Shown: positions 20,326-31,262 of the stretch, piece by piece
Layout of the letters: each line of letters begins with the position of its first letter
How positions within the stretch are numbered: position 1 is the stretch's first letter
Source: Rhynchopus sp. YZ270_cl-10
Lineage: Eukaryota; Euglenozoa; Diplonemea; Diplonemida; Diplonemidae
Direction of reading: 5' to 3'
NCBI GenBank assembly: GCA_964035575.1
Contig: OZ037865.1
Coordinates: 186,001-250,000 of the forward strand
Length of the DNA stretch: 64,000 bases
Notes under the pieces: generated by a model
What the model was told of the DNA's origin: nothing
Seen by the model: only the letters and a program-made list of their open reading frames with translations
Database searches by the model: none
Translations under genes and position numbers: made by a program

Positions 20326-21552
20326 TCACGAACACACACACCCACTGCAGCGTGACTCCGTTGCCACAACAGTTTTCCTCTTCAAAGGAAGGGTACGTGG
20401 ACGAGGAGGATCATGTTGCAGGGCGTCCTTATCTGACACCTGCATGTTGATGGCAGCAATGTCGAGCACCGAGATGACGTTTCCGACAACGACCAGCCTG
20501 CACCCGTCTGTCGAGGCATGCACAGACCACGGGACGTCGACGCGGGTGCGTCCCATGGGTGCTCCACTGCGTGCGTCCCACTGCTGCAGACCCCCGTCAG
20601 AGCACGTGAAGAGGTATCGCGAGCACGCACTGAAGCAGGCTCCATTCATAGTGTACTCTCCATTGGGCAGTGTGCAGAGGGCCTTCCCAGAGACAATGTC
20701 AATGGTGCGGACGGTGTGCTTGCGGCCATAGAAGCCACTCAACACTGCGAGGCTTGCGTCGGGCGAAAACGACGGCATCACAAAGAACGCCCCATCCATC
20801 CCTGTGTCCACACGGTGCACCTCACGGAGCTCAGGGGTGTCCAGACGGTGCACCACCACAACAGGGTAGTTAGTCAAAAACAGAGTCTCGCAGGGTGACA
20901 CTGCAAAGGAGTACCCATGGTAATCAAAGGTACGCATCTTCACCCCCTCGCAGGAGTACTGTACGATCTGCTTATCAGTCCCAATCAGCACCGCCTCGGT
21001 GACCCGCATGGCCACAAGCCTCTCAACCGTGTGTGCCATACGGACCACAACCTCTGCACCGCTGTCACGCAGTCTAAAGTGCACAGCATTGCTCTCCACA
21101 CTGCAGTACACGATGTGGTGTGGCATGAGAACCACCTTGCACATACGTCCGCCCATGGGAGGGAGAGGTGTGACCTTGGTGGTGACGAGGTTGATGGTGA
21201 CGGCGTGTTTGCCACCCATTACGAGTGTGTCCTCGCATACGTCTCCAATGCAGGATCTTGCAGTATAGCGCTTCGGCACCCACACACCACCACTGCTGTC
21301 CGCAACCTGCTTCCGTCTGCTCACATGGACAGTCCCGCCTGCGCACAGTGCGGTGTGGGCAATCAGAACCTCCGGTGCCAGCACCTCACCATCAGCACCA
21401 TCCACACACAGCCCCACTGCCTCGGCCGACAACACGCTCTGTGGGTACAACACCGCAACAGCATGCTCCTGCAGATCTGCAGCACTGCAACCCTCCCCCA
21501 CCTCTGCAGCACAGCGTTGTCCAGATGTTGTGCATTCAAACCATATCTCCAT
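20326..21552 (-). CDS. Beta-propeller protein with possible ubiquitin-like N-terminus, copy 3
   Basis: 408 residues, intact. Differs from copy 2 by scattered substitutions, a GFYGRK in place of CGDK in one blade loop, and an inserted MQVSDK after the last blade, shared with copy 4. Substitutions cluster in loops between blades (for example GEYTMN versus GGHPAK), while blade-core motifs are kept, which suggests that the copies are functional and diverging at binding surfaces. Same minus orientation and near-identical promoter-side sequence as copies 2 and 4. Confidence 0.75.
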   Translation of the reverse strand: MEIWFECTTSGQRCAAEVGEGCSAADLQEHAVAVLYPQSVLSAEAVGLCVDGADGEVLAPEVLIAHTALCAGGTVHVSRRKQVADSSGGVWVPKRYTARSCIGDVCEDTLVMGGKHAVTINLVTTKVTPLPPMGGRMCKVVLMPHHIVYCSVESNAVHFRLRDSGAEVVVRMAHTVERLVAMRVTEAVLIGTDKQIVQYSCEGVKMRTFDYHGYSFAVSPCETLFLTNYPVVVVHRLDTPELREVHRVDTGMDGAFFVMPSFSPDASLAVLSGFYGRKHTVRTIDIVSGKALCTLPNGEYTMNGACFSACSRYLFTCSDGGLQQWDARSGAPMGRTRVDVPWSVHASTDGCRLVVVGNVISVLDIAAINMQVSDKDALQHDPPRPRTLPLKRKTVVATESRCSGCVCS

Positions 21553-22533
21553 TGTGTGGTCACTGTCTGATAGATGGCGGTGGGAGAAGCAGGGTGTCGG
21601 TATGCTGAGTGGATGGGGGATGTTTGAGTGAATGGAACAAAGGCTGCTTTTGTAAGATGAATGTGCACCTCCTCTCTACACCATCTGCAGTGATCCAAGA
21701 AGACATAAAGATGTGATGTTGAGGGCCAAATGGTTACTAGGAAGGGGTGGGTTTTGTTTTTGTTTTCGTGTGACTGAAAGGGGGTGCTACTGTTGTGCTA
21801 TTTTGTGCTACTTTCTGCTCTTTTCTGCTATTTTGGGGTCGTCAGCCACACCATGTTATGTTTTCTTTTGCATTGCTGTACATAGAACATGAGTACGTTC
21901 TCCGACCCCGTACCCACCTTGGTGGGTGACTCACTGTGAATGAAAGATAATGTGCATGTTGTGCACACTGACTGAAACAAAGAGCCACCGTGCTGCTGCA
22001 AGACCCATGAGAGAAGATAGGATGGCTGCAACATCCTTTGGTTGCGTGAGCAGCCTCACCGAAGCCTTTCCTTTGCATGTTTAAGAGAAGGGGTAACACA
22101 GAGAAGAGTTGAGATGAACCTAAGCCTCTCTGTGCTTCGTCACCTCATAAAAGGGGAAAGCAAGATGCAATAAAACAAACACACAAACACAGTGGTATGA
22201 CGATCTTTGTGCGAGCGGGATACGGTTTTGGTGTTTTCGAGTCTCGACAAAATGTGAAATGTAATTTCGAGAGTTTCAAAATCTCTTTTCTCGAGGTCTC
22301 GATTTTCCCGCTGCAGATCTTTGTACCACAGTGGATGCAGCTTTCTTGTGTGAAAAGTTCGAGAAGAATATTAGAAACTGACTTCAGGATATGATGAGAG
22401 AAGTGATGTACTCAATTTCATATACTTTCCACTCAAAGAAGAAAGCGCACAACGACGTTCAACGATACATCTCTCCGCATTTAGAAAAGCAAGGCGGGGG
22501 AAACGGTGTCTTCGTTTGCCACACACCCTGCCT
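21553..22533. other. Array spacer between copies 3 and 4
   Basis: Near-identical to 19355-20325, with the hairpin at 22113. No gene. Confidence 0.7.
22113..22144 (+). repeat. Dispersed hairpin in array spacer (unit 4)
   Basis: Same form as 19922-19953. Confidence 0.6.
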
Positions 22534-23748
22534 TCACGAACACACACACCCACTGCAGCGTGACTCCGTTGCCACAACAGTTTTCCTCTTCAAGGGAAGG
22601 GGACGAGGAGGATCATGTTGCAGGCCGTCGTTATCTGACACCTGCATGTTGATGGCAGCAATGTCGAGCACCGAGATGTGGGATCCGACAACGACCAGCC
22701 TGCACCCGCCTGTCGAGGCATGCACAGACCACGGGAACTTGGTGTGGGTGCGTCCCATGGGGGATCCACTGCGTGCGTCCCACTGCTGCACACCCCCGTC
22801 AGAGCACGTGAAGAGGTATCGCGAGCACGCACTGAAGCAGGCTCCTTTCGCATGGTGCCCTCCATTGGGAAGTGTGCAGAGGGCCTTCCCAGAGACAATG
22901 TCAATGGTGCGGACGGTGCCCTTGTCGCCACAGCTCAACACTGCGAGGCTTGCGTCGGGCGAAAACGACGGCATCACAAAGAAGGATCCACCCATCCCTG
23001 TGTCCACACGGTGCACCTCACGGAGCTCAGGGGTGTCCAGACGGTGCACCACAACAGCAGGGTGGTTGGTCAACAACAGAGTCTCGCAGGGTGACACTGC
23101 AAAGGAGTACCCATGGTAATCAAAGGTACGCATCTTCACCCCCTCGCAGGAGTACTGTACGATCTGCTTATCAGTCCCAATCAGCACCGCCTCGGTGACC
23201 CGCATGGCCACAAGCCTCTCAACCGTGTCTGCCATACGGACCACAACCTCTGCACCGCTGTCACGCAGTCTAAAGTACACAGCATTGCTCAGTGAACTGC
23301 AGTACACGATGTGGTGTGGCATGAGAACCACCTTGCACAGAGGTCCGCCCATGGGAGGGAGAGGTGTGACCTTGGTGGTGACGAGGTTGATGGTGACGGC
23401 GTGTTTGCCACCCATTACGACTGTGTCCTCGCATACGTCTCCAATGCAGGATCTTGCAGTATAGCGCTTCGGCACCCACACACCACCACTGCTGTCCGCA
23501 ACCTGCTTCCGTCTGCTCACATGGACAGTCCCACCTGCGCACAGTGCGGTGTGGGCAATCAGAACCTCCGGTGCCAGCACCTCACCATCAGCACCATCCA
23601 CACACAGCCCCACTGCCTCGGCCGACAACACGCTCTGTGGGTACAACACCGCAACAGCACGCTCCTGCAGGTCTGCAGCACTGCAACTCTCCCCCACCTC
23701 TGCAGCACAGCGTTGTCCAGATGTTGTGCATTCAAACCATATCTCCAT
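22534..23748 (-). CDS. Beta-propeller protein with possible ubiquitin-like N-terminus, copy 4
   Basis: 404 residues from the start that matches copies 2 and 3 (MEIWFECTTSG at 23748). In this copy alone the frame stays open upstream to an ATG at 23886, adding 46 residues (MDHCRWCREDVHIHL...). The equivalent upstream DNA in copies 2 and 3 is out of frame, so I take the extension to be leader sequence. It shares MQVSDN after the last blade with copy 3 and CGDKGT in the blade loop with copy 2, a mosaic that points to gene conversion between copies. It is the 5'-most unit in transcription direction. Confidence 0.75.
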   Translation of the reverse strand: MEIWFECTTSGQRCAAEVGESCSAADLQERAVAVLYPQSVLSAEAVGLCVDGADGEVLAPEVLIAHTALCAGGTVHVSRRKQVADSSGGVWVPKRYTARSCIGDVCEDTVVMGGKHAVTINLVTTKVTPLPPMGGPLCKVVLMPHHIVYCSSLSNAVYFRLRDSGAEVVVRMADTVERLVAMRVTEAVLIGTDKQIVQYSCEGVKMRTFDYHGYSFAVSPCETLLLTNHPAVVVHRLDTPELREVHRVDTGMGGSFFVMPSFSPDASLAVLSCGDKGTVRTIDIVSGKALCTLPNGGHHAKGACFSACSRYLFTCSDGGVQQWDARSGSPMGRTHTKFPWSVHASTGGCRLVVVGSHISVLDIAAINMQVSDNDGLQHDPPRPLPLKRKTVVATESRCSGCVCS

Positions 23749-24758
23749 TGTGTGGTCACTCTCTGATAGAGGTGGCGGTGTGAGAAGCAGGGTGTAGTGG
23801 ATGGGGGATGTTTGAGTGAATGGAACAAAGGTTGCTTTTGTAAGATGAATGTGCACGTCCTCTCTACACCATCTGCAGTGATCCAAGAAGACATAGGGAG
23901 GGGTTGTTTGAGGGCCAAATGGAAGGGGTGGGTTGTGTTTTTGTTTTATTTTTCTTTTGCATTGATGTACGTAGGAACATGAGACCTTTCGAGTATTCGA
24001 AACTGAAAAAACTGGTCATTCGGGTACTCGAGTCAACGCAACTATTTATTTTGAAACTCAAGGAAGGTTTTGGAAAATACTCGTGCGATATTTTTGCCAT
24101 TTTTATCTATTCTGAACAACGCAGATCGGTATTCAAAAAATGTTAACCGAACATATGGCATATGATGCAGCATATTTGGTGCTATTTTCTGCTACATGCT
24201 TTTGGGGTGGTCAGCCACAGCAATATTCGTCTGTACGTACGACCCCCCTTTTAGGCTGATCTCTTCGAGCACCCTAGTCACACTATGCCTAGATAGCGCT
24301 GGACCACGGACCCGGCAACGAAACAACATCAAAAAAAGAAAGTTGACTTGAAATACAACAGCCCGCTCGTGCGTGACAGTGGACCTACAAAGAAGAGAAA
24401 AGTTGCAAGATGAATATGCCTCGCGTGCATACATATAAAAAGATGCAAATCTCAAAGAGCAGAAGATGACATCTGAACAAGAAGTACATGGCATGGCTTG
24501 TACGAAAGTAAACTCGATGTTGAACACCTTTTTTACTTTGTTGATAACATCCACAATATAAAATTGCAATATGGTTATGAGCCACACAGAAAGCGAAATG
24601 GAAATACCCGTTTAGCCCCTGGACAGAACATTCGGTCAGCTGCACGTGGCACCGTAGCCGTACACCGTTTCGTTGTTGAACGTTCACCTCTCACAGCGGT
24701 CGACACACGTAGAGATGCCCTTCTCTGCCAAGTTGCAGTGCACGTGGTTGTTCTTCTC
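23749..24758. other. Array edge and gene-free DNA
   Basis: Array homology ends near 23935. 23940-23985 and 24160-24230 resemble array spacer fragments (GGGGTGGTCAGCCACA). 24335-24440 resembles 290-440 at the left edge and carries a hairpin at 24409. No gene before 24758. Confidence 0.55.
24409..24434 (+). repeat. Dispersed hairpin, TATGC/GCATA variant
   Basis: TATGC pairs with GCATA around CTCGCGT. Relative to TAAGC/GCTTA members, both sides of one base pair have changed, a compensatory substitution. Confidence 0.55.
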
Positions 24759-25473
24759 TCACTGGAAGCACGATGACTCAGTTGCAGGGGTGCACAGCAC
24801 ACCGGAGTCTGGTCTGTGGTGCATTGTTGCAAAGTCAAAGTACGAACGCACAATGTGTATGTCCTTTCTGAACTCAGCCCCGTCAACCATAATGAGAGCA
24901 TACACCTTGTTGCTCGCCCGCGACAGAATAGGGTCAATCAGCCCCCCGATGGAGCCTGCAACTTCTATCCCGAGATCAGCTGCAGGTGCGACGAACCCAT
25001 GGTACGTACCGATGCTGTCCACCAGCTTCTGCAGCTTCTGCTCCAGCTGCAGCTTCTCGAACGGGCTTTTGTAGTACTCTTCCAGAATTTCTGGGATTTC
25101 AGACGCAGCGACCGTACCTGGTGTCGGCCACAGCCTGGCCCAGCCTCTCGAAATACCGCACTTTCCACATGTTGAACGCTTTGCTCAGGCGGAGCACCCT
25201 CTCGTACCACGCACTGTTCCCGTTCTGCTCAATGTCCATGACGTGGCGGAGACGTATCTCCGTCTCGTCCAGCGAATCGTAGACGTCACGTGCTGCCACA
25301 ACCACATCCTCCTGAACTGTTGCTTCTCCAGGACCCCCCTCTCAGCGACCAAGCCACTGACCGGACGCTCCGCCCTACACAGATCCAATTTGCATAGCTT
25401 GTCCCACATTTGGTCGCACGATGACCTCGTTAGTGGAGGCACATACCGACGCTAGCACCACCGGCAGCAGCAT
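24759..25473 (-). pseudogene. Coding-like segment of unknown protein; spliced or decayed
   Basis: GC-rich minus-strand DNA with clear coding character but in staggered frames. An ATG at 25473 opens MLLPVVLASVCAS, a short hydrophobic leader. A GTATGT at 25446-25441 and a TTCAG acceptor before 25311 would form an intron of about 135 bases in consistent phase. The next block contains VVVAARDVYDSLDETEIR, then AWYERVLRLSKAFNMWKV. A third block in another frame contains EILEEYYKSPFEKLQ, then VYALIMVDGAEFRKDIHIV, and ends at 24759. No normal intron joins the last two blocks, so either a very small intron exists or the gene is broken. I recognise no family. Confidence 0.45.
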
Positions 25474-26880
25474 TGTACACTACCCCTGCCACGTTCGGTA
25501 CGGGGACGCTCTTGTGTTAAACATTTGTGTTCCATCTGTTTCGCTTGTTGTGTGTCGTGTGAGAAGGTACGGTGGGGTGGGGACGACTTGGCGACGAACC
25601 CTTGGATGCACTTTTGCATGCCAAGAACCACCCCGTGAGTACCTCAGGGAGGTCCATAGAGATTCTGCATCTCTTCTTTGAAAGCGAAAGACGGGAAATG
25701 TGCAGTGTCACGTCAGTTTTTTTTGCTGAAGAAGCAGCGTACGCCTCGAGGAGTAATGGTTTTGAAATAATATTATGCTTATTTTTTAAGCCTAGCGTTG
25801 AGTGCAACAGAAACATCATAAAGATTCACTCCACCCACCCACTGCGAGAAGCGAGTTTTTATGTAATGTTGTTTACGCATAGACACACACCCACCGCGAG
25901 AAAGCTCGGACCCGTTCTTGGCAAGGAACTCTAATTTCTCCGTCGGAGGCACGGAACTTCTGGTGCGCGTATATCTCCGTGCTCGGGACGTATTTACCTT
26001 TTGTGCACCAAATTATTCATCACCACAAATTGTGCCCAATGAAGGAGCACAGCAACACTGGAGAGAGGGTGGGGGGGAAATGTGCCTTTTGTTTTCGTAA
26101 CGCCAAACTCTTTAACCTTTTGTTTGCTTGATTGAGCTTACCGAATCGCTCAACTGCGATGGGAAGAATCGTGCGTGTTTTGATCTCGTCTCTGGAATAT
26201 TTTCAGATGAAATTCGAGATCTGAACCGCTACGATAATTTGAGAAATCCAGAAAGCTTCAGAGATAATGAAATCCCCAGGGTGGGGCGCGAAAACGTAAT
26301 CCAACTGAAGTAACGAAGGAGGTAAGCATGAAATGTTAGAATCTAGCGAGCCTAGACATATAGAACAGTGTGCCCCGCCGGCACTAATCCGTTTGAGCGC
26401 AATTGGGGGGGGGCCTCCGTGAGAATGTCCTGCGAGGTCACTTCACTGCTCCGGAGCAGGAAGACGTCTGACAGTACATAGCTAACGTGGAGCCGTTAAG
26501 AGAAGGATTTCGACATTCACGTGACAAAATAATCCTGCGGCACGCACTTGTAGTTAGCGACGTCTTGCTGGCTCGTGTGAAATGTTACTAAATACCGAAG
26601 TGTAATAAAGGAACTACAGTGGTCATGGCAAACCCAGCCAGGGCCGCAATCCCGTACACAGGGTTCGTCTGTCGTGATACTGTAGAGAGTTACTCAGGTG
26701 TGGGTGGGCGGGAGAAATTTTTAAATGACATGTTCACGTTTTGCATAACATTGAAATCATATCACATGATTTGTGAGTCGGTTGCAGAAATCATCTCTCA
26801 TGATTTCTGAATCGGTTGCAGAGTTGGCTAGCCGAAAACAAAAAGGCTGATATTTAGTTGCACGAAATATAATCCTTCTT
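25474..26880. other. Gene-free region, mixed composition
   Basis: No coding I can support. 26330-26600 is unusually balanced in base composition compared with its surroundings and has no long A/T runs, but I can match it to no RNA gene. Confidence 0.5.
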
Positions 26881-27141
26881 TTCAACCTACCTTCCTTCAC
26901 CCCCCTGTAAGGGCAACCGTAGGTGAAGTAAGGTATAGTATTGAAATCGATGTGGGGGGGGAGTAAAGGGTCAATTTTACAAAACCAGATTTTGAGGAAA
27001 ATTTTAGCCGAAAATGGGCTCCACGTATAAGGAACCGGGCTCATATTTCTCAAAATTTAAGTGGTCAAAAAATTGTCCAATTTTCGAGATTGACCCCACC
27101 ACTGCACGGGCGGAGCCCAAAAATGCAAATAAGGACCCTTT
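26881..27141. repeat. 261-bp tandem duplication, copy 1
   Basis: Begins TTCAACCTACCTTCC and is followed directly by a nearly identical second copy. Contains a 14-bp stem (26888-26901 with 26922-26935, TACCTT...AAGGTA, one mismatch). Confidence 0.9.
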
Positions 27142-27402
27142 TTCAACCTGCCTTCCTTCACCCCCCTGTAAGGGCAACCGTAGGTGAAGTAAGGTATAGT
27201 ATTGAAATCGATGTGGGGGGGGAGTAAAGGGTCAATTTTACAAAACCAGATTTTGAGGAAAATTTTAGCCGAAAATGGGCTCCACGTATAAGGAACCGGG
27301 CTCATATTTCTCAAAATTTAAGTGGTCAAAAAATTGTCCAATTTTCGAGATTGACCCCACCACTGCACGGGCGGAGCCCAAAAATGCAAATAAGGACCCT
27401 TT
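27142..27402. repeat. 261-bp tandem duplication, copy 2
   Basis: Same as copy 1 apart from a single noted base (CCTGCC for CCTACC) near its start, so the duplication is very recent. No coding. Confidence 0.9.
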
Positions 27403-27539
27403 TTAATTTGTTCTCTTGAAATGTGTAATTTCATGTTTTCGCGAAAAAAATGATCCTGCAAGGGTTGAAGGAAGGTGGTTGAAAACAACAATAACAACAA
27501 GGACAAGTAATTGCTAAGAAAAAACGGGGTGTGGGGTGG

Positions 27540-27900
27540 AAAACGACGCGCGATTTTCGAAACCACCGTAGCATCCTGGCGATTTGCTGGACGTGCTGAT
27601 GCGCCTGGTGTGATCGATGTGTTGTAGTCTGTGCACTCTGTGTTCCTTCCACACTGCTCCAACGACGACGACAATGTGGGGAGCCTGTGGACAAAAACGA
27701 GCTGGAACACGCCGAGCCTGCCGAGCCGACGTCCAACAACGCTATCGAGCAGATGGTGCTGGACGAAGAGGACAGCCCCCCTTCTTGAATGTTTCAGATG
27801 CTGGCGTCCCAGTGGGTCTGGCAGCGTACGAAGAGCGTTAGCATACCTGCAGAAGAGCAGAATGCTGGGCGTGTTGTAGATTATTTCTACAGGATGAGTT
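27540..27900 (+). pseudogene. Possible plus-strand coding remnant, acidic tail
   Basis: GC content rises, and one plus frame reads VDKNELEHAEPAEPTSNN, then QMVLDEEDSPPS and stop (about 27690-27787). A second frame follows: MLASQWVWQRTKSVSIPAEE. Both have coding-like codon choice, but no start or full gene can be drawn. It may be the end of a lost or spliced gene. Unassigned. Confidence 0.3.
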
Positions 27901-28300
27901 CCACATCACACCCCGTTTTTTTTCCGATATCAATTACTTGTTTTTTTTTGAATTGTACACGAGGATCGCCCACCTGAGGAGGGTTCTCTCTACTCGTTTG
28001 GGTTCGTTGCGTTTTTTTCCTTTTTTTTTCCCTTTTTTACTTGAATAAACATGAAACCAATGGTTTGGTACTAGTCTTGTTCTCTTTCGCTCTGCCGAGG
28101 CAGTGTGGCTGCACGTCTTGGCCTATTTGGACTAGCTGGGACCTGGTCCTGGTGGGTGCCTTTTCTACCCTACATCTACATCAGGGGTACGAGTACCCCT
28201 GATGTCGTTGGAATGGCGGATTGACACTTGTTTATTTTCAAAGTAAAACACAACTTTTTTTTTCCTTTTTTTTTGAAAGAGATGCTAAGAGGCGGGCATG
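27901..28300. other. Gene-free, T-rich, with one strong hairpin
   Basis: T-runs, and a 13-bp perfect stem at 28178-28205. No gene. Confidence 0.6.
28178..28205. repeat. Perfect 13-bp stem, 2-base loop
   Basis: ACATCAGGGGTAC (28178-28190), loop GA, then its exact reverse complement (28193-28205). Terminator-like or cruciform-forming; function unknown. Confidence 0.85.
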
Positions 28301-28750
28301 AGTGCAGACACCCGAAGATGTGCACGTTGCAACAGTGAGGTTGTATGGGTGGGGATAGAGGAAAACAAACAGTACGTGGCGAGGGGTGGATGAATACGTA
28401 TCACAACATCGCAAGGATCCAACATATGTGTGACTCTTTGCGATTTGGCTGTGATTGTTAGGCTCTACTGCCCTCGCCGCTCCATGGGTGGTTAAATAAA
28501 AAGAGGCGAATAAAAGTCAAAAACAATCATAAAATGCAATGAAACTATAACAGCAACAAAAGGTGGAGAGGTGAACAAGTAACAGTGACCTATTTATGTT
28601 GCCATGTATCTACCTAGTGATGTGCCTTTTGAAAGAGGGGGTGAGGGTATGTGGACTTGCAATCGTTCCTTGTCTTATTTTTTTGTTGCTGGTGGAAAAT
28701 GTGTCCTAACAAGTGAAAATCAGAAACCACATAAATTTTCGCATTCTTTC
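28301..28750. repeat. Dispersed duplication, copy 1 (about 450 bp)
   Basis: Aligns with 29109-29530 at an offset of 808 with scattered small indels (both start AGTGCAGACACCCGAAGATG and contain GGTGGAGAGGTGAACAA). Older than the 261-bp pair. No coding. Confidence 0.8.
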
Positions 28751-28853
28751 GCCCAAGAAATGGACAAAAGTTGCTGCTGGTCACCGAAACCTTCAGAACA
28801 ACGGCAGTCTCACATACAAACACACACCTCTTTGCTCTACAGAAATAATATAT

Positions 28854-28896
28854 AAAAGTATTTCAACATGTGCAATCAATCAATTGATAGCATAGG
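28854..28896 (+). repeat. Unfilled counterpart of the AT-insert site at 62.4 kb
   Basis: AAAGTATTTCAACAT joins directly to GCAATCAATCAATTGATAGC. At 62426-62517 the same sequence is interrupted by about 50 bp of ATAT palindrome. Confidence 0.6.
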
Positions 28897-28965
28897 GGGA
28901 GGAATCAATGAAATATAAAACGGAGTAAAAAGGGCAAATATGAAAAATACTTCAGAAAAATTTAG

Positions 28966-28998
28966 AAGATGATCCTAAGCCTCTTGCTTAGTCACCTT
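28966..28998 (+). repeat. Dispersed hairpin, CTAAGC form
   Basis: AAGATGA faces TCACCTT, and CTAAGC pairs exactly with GCTTAG around the shortened loop CTCTT. Confidence 0.65.
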
Positions 28999-29108
28999 AT
29001 ATATCACCCATGTCATGTATTTTCCTGCAGTGTATTGCTGTGTCCCTTTGAAGAGTCCGGGTGTGCTTGACCCATTAAGGAATGCTGCGAGTATCAGAGG
29101 CTGGCAGT

Positions 29109-29530
29109 AGTGCAGACACCCGAAGATGTGCACGTTGCAACAATGAGGTTGTATGGATGGGGATAGAGGTTAAACAAACAGTACGTGGCGAGGGTGGATG
29201 AATACGTATCACAACATCGCAAGGATCCAACATATGTGTGACTCTTTGCGATTTGGCTGTGATTGTTGGGCTCCACTGCCCTCGCTACTACATGGGTGGT
29301 TAAATAAAAAGAGGCGAATAAAAGTCAAAAACAATCATAAAATGCAATGAAACAATAGCAGCAACAAAAGGTGGAGAGGTGAACAATCACAGTGTCCATG
29401 TATCTACCTACCTGATGTGCATTTGAAAGAGGGGGTGAGGGTATGTGGACTTCATCGGTCCTTGTCTTGATTTTTTTGTCGCTGGAAAATGTATCCTGAA
29501 AAGCAAAAATAAGAAATGACATAATTTCGC
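29109..29530. repeat. Dispersed duplication, copy 2
   Basis: Diverged copy of 28301-28750. Confidence 0.8.
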
Positions 29531-31140
29531 TTTCTTTGTGGTGTCTCCGGGCGACGAGGTCGGGGGGTTGGGGAGGGTGAACCGAATAGTTGTGGTCCTA
29601 ATCAGATAGCACTTTAAAAAATACAAAAAGGGTGCGTTTGTCACAACAGCGTCAAAGACGACAATTGAAGAGAGGGGTTGAGAAAGGTAAAGAAAAGTTC
29701 AACACAAGAGGCGCTGATGAAAGAGGTGCGCCAATGGCGCTCTTGGCGAACTTCCCACTACCGTGCTTGCTCCTGAACTGCATGTTTGAGCAGACGGGGA
29801 TGAGGTAGAGACACACACAGCACACGTAATGCACTTGGTGTGCACCATGTGGGTGCTGTGTTCAAGACGTGAGAACAAAAAGGATCACACGAAGACACAG
29901 TGTCAAAAATCTTAATGTACACACTCTGTTGATTCTAAAAACGGGGTGGGGAAAAAATCGCGAATAGAAAAATGGGTGAGATATTGAAAAGTTGGAACGC
30001 TTCCTCACCCATATCACACACATGTCACAAGTGTCATGTCCCCGAAAAAAAATACAATACATTCCCTGACATCGTTCGTGAAACAGTCTCAAGCCGACAC
30101 AGCGTCAAGACTGTCTAACGTTCAGAGAGAGGGTTGAGAAGAAAAGCTCTGGTGTTTGGGTTGGGGATTGTTGAGAACAAAGGTTCGCCTGCCATCAGCT
30201 GACTTAGGTGGTTTGAAAGACCCCTGCATCCTAGGTTTGTGAAGAACTATAACAACCTTCCTCATACAGGTCATCAGAGGATAGGGTCTTGAGTTATTTG
30301 GGGGCAAAGCTTTTTCGGATTGTTTTGAGGGTGGGGGAGGGTGTTTGAAAGGCCAAAATAGAAAAATAGAAAACAAAGCGAAGCTGTTAGACACCTCAAC
30401 GGATGCAAGCTTAAGTACCCTGTGGCCGACACCAGAGGATGTTAAAAAGAAACTGCAGATTAGCCGTACCGTAATGTGAACGGGTACATAACTTCTCTCA
30501 CGACAGCCCACTCCTCGTGAAGAAAACAAAAGAACAGAAAAATGGGGAGAGGCGGGGGTGTTTTGGTGAGGGGCGCAGGCCTGACGCTAAACAGTTACGA
30601 AAATCGCACTTTTTTGGGCTTGTAATTCGGGATTTTTTACGGGGTTTTTTACACAGGAATCGGGGGCATTTTTCGACCCTGGTCCATGGCATGGTGGTGA
30701 AAATTGTGTTTTACATGATACGTTTCGAACAAAACAAAACAAAATTTTTGACTAAATCGTCGCAGAGCTGCAATGTACCCCTCCCCTGTGCCGCACACGT
30801 TTGACTCGTGTAACAGTGTAGCGTCGCACAACAGACGCAATCATCTTCTGCATCTCAGTCCCGGCGTACCTCCCTTTGTGGCCCGCCCATCGATTTAAAC
30901 CACTTGCGCCATTCTTGGGCCATTCTTAGGCCATGTTTTTAGGTGTTTTTTTTGAACTTTTTTGCCCTGTGTACCTGTGTACCAGGTACATAGGCACAGG
31001 CACAGTCAGCAAGCCAACATGGTAAAAGTGCGGGAAAAGTACGAATCACCCGGGTCAGACCTAGCGTGAAAACCACTCCAAGAAAAAACACCGGGTACAT
31101 ACAAGTAAAACGGACGTCACGGAAATGAAAAAAAAATGCT
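29531..31140. other. Gene-free region
   Basis: No supportable gene. 30412-30470 is a partial copy of the 31781-31905 element (AGTACCCTG(T/C)GGCC...). 30886-30925 shares CCCATCGATTTAAACCACTT and CCATTCTTGGG with 33506-33541. Confidence 0.5.
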
Positions 31141-31148
31141 CGACCCAC

Positions 31149-31262
31149 TGCCGTCGTTGCCGTGAAAAATAAAAAAAAACGGCCGTGAAAAAAAAGCGCC
31201 TTTCTTATGTACAAAAATTTCACTGCCGTTAAAAAAAAACAACGGCCGTGAAATTTTTGTAC
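31149..31262. repeat. ACGGCCGT motif cluster with inverted repeat, left
   Basis: Repeated GCCGT/ACGGCCGTGAAA words. 31209-31231 and 31240-31262 form an inverted repeat (TGTACAAAAATTTCAC on the left arm). Confidence 0.7.

Larger units (their letters stand above)
15967..23935 (-). repeat. Tandem array of four propeller-gene units
   Basis: Units of about 2.2 kb, each a 1.2-kb gene plus about 1 kb of spacer. Spacings between equivalent stop codons are 1611, 2174 and 2208 bp; the first is short because its unit carries a deletion. Spacers are nearly identical too. Each contains a dispersed hairpin, the word AAAGCACACAACGACGTT, and a stretch with repeated CTCGA/TCGAG words. This indicates recent unequal exchange. 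Confidence 0.9.

Noticed and set aside
15967-23935. CRISPR-like regular repeats
   Set aside because: Units are 2.2-kb gene duplications in a eukaryotic genome; no short direct repeats with unique spacers.
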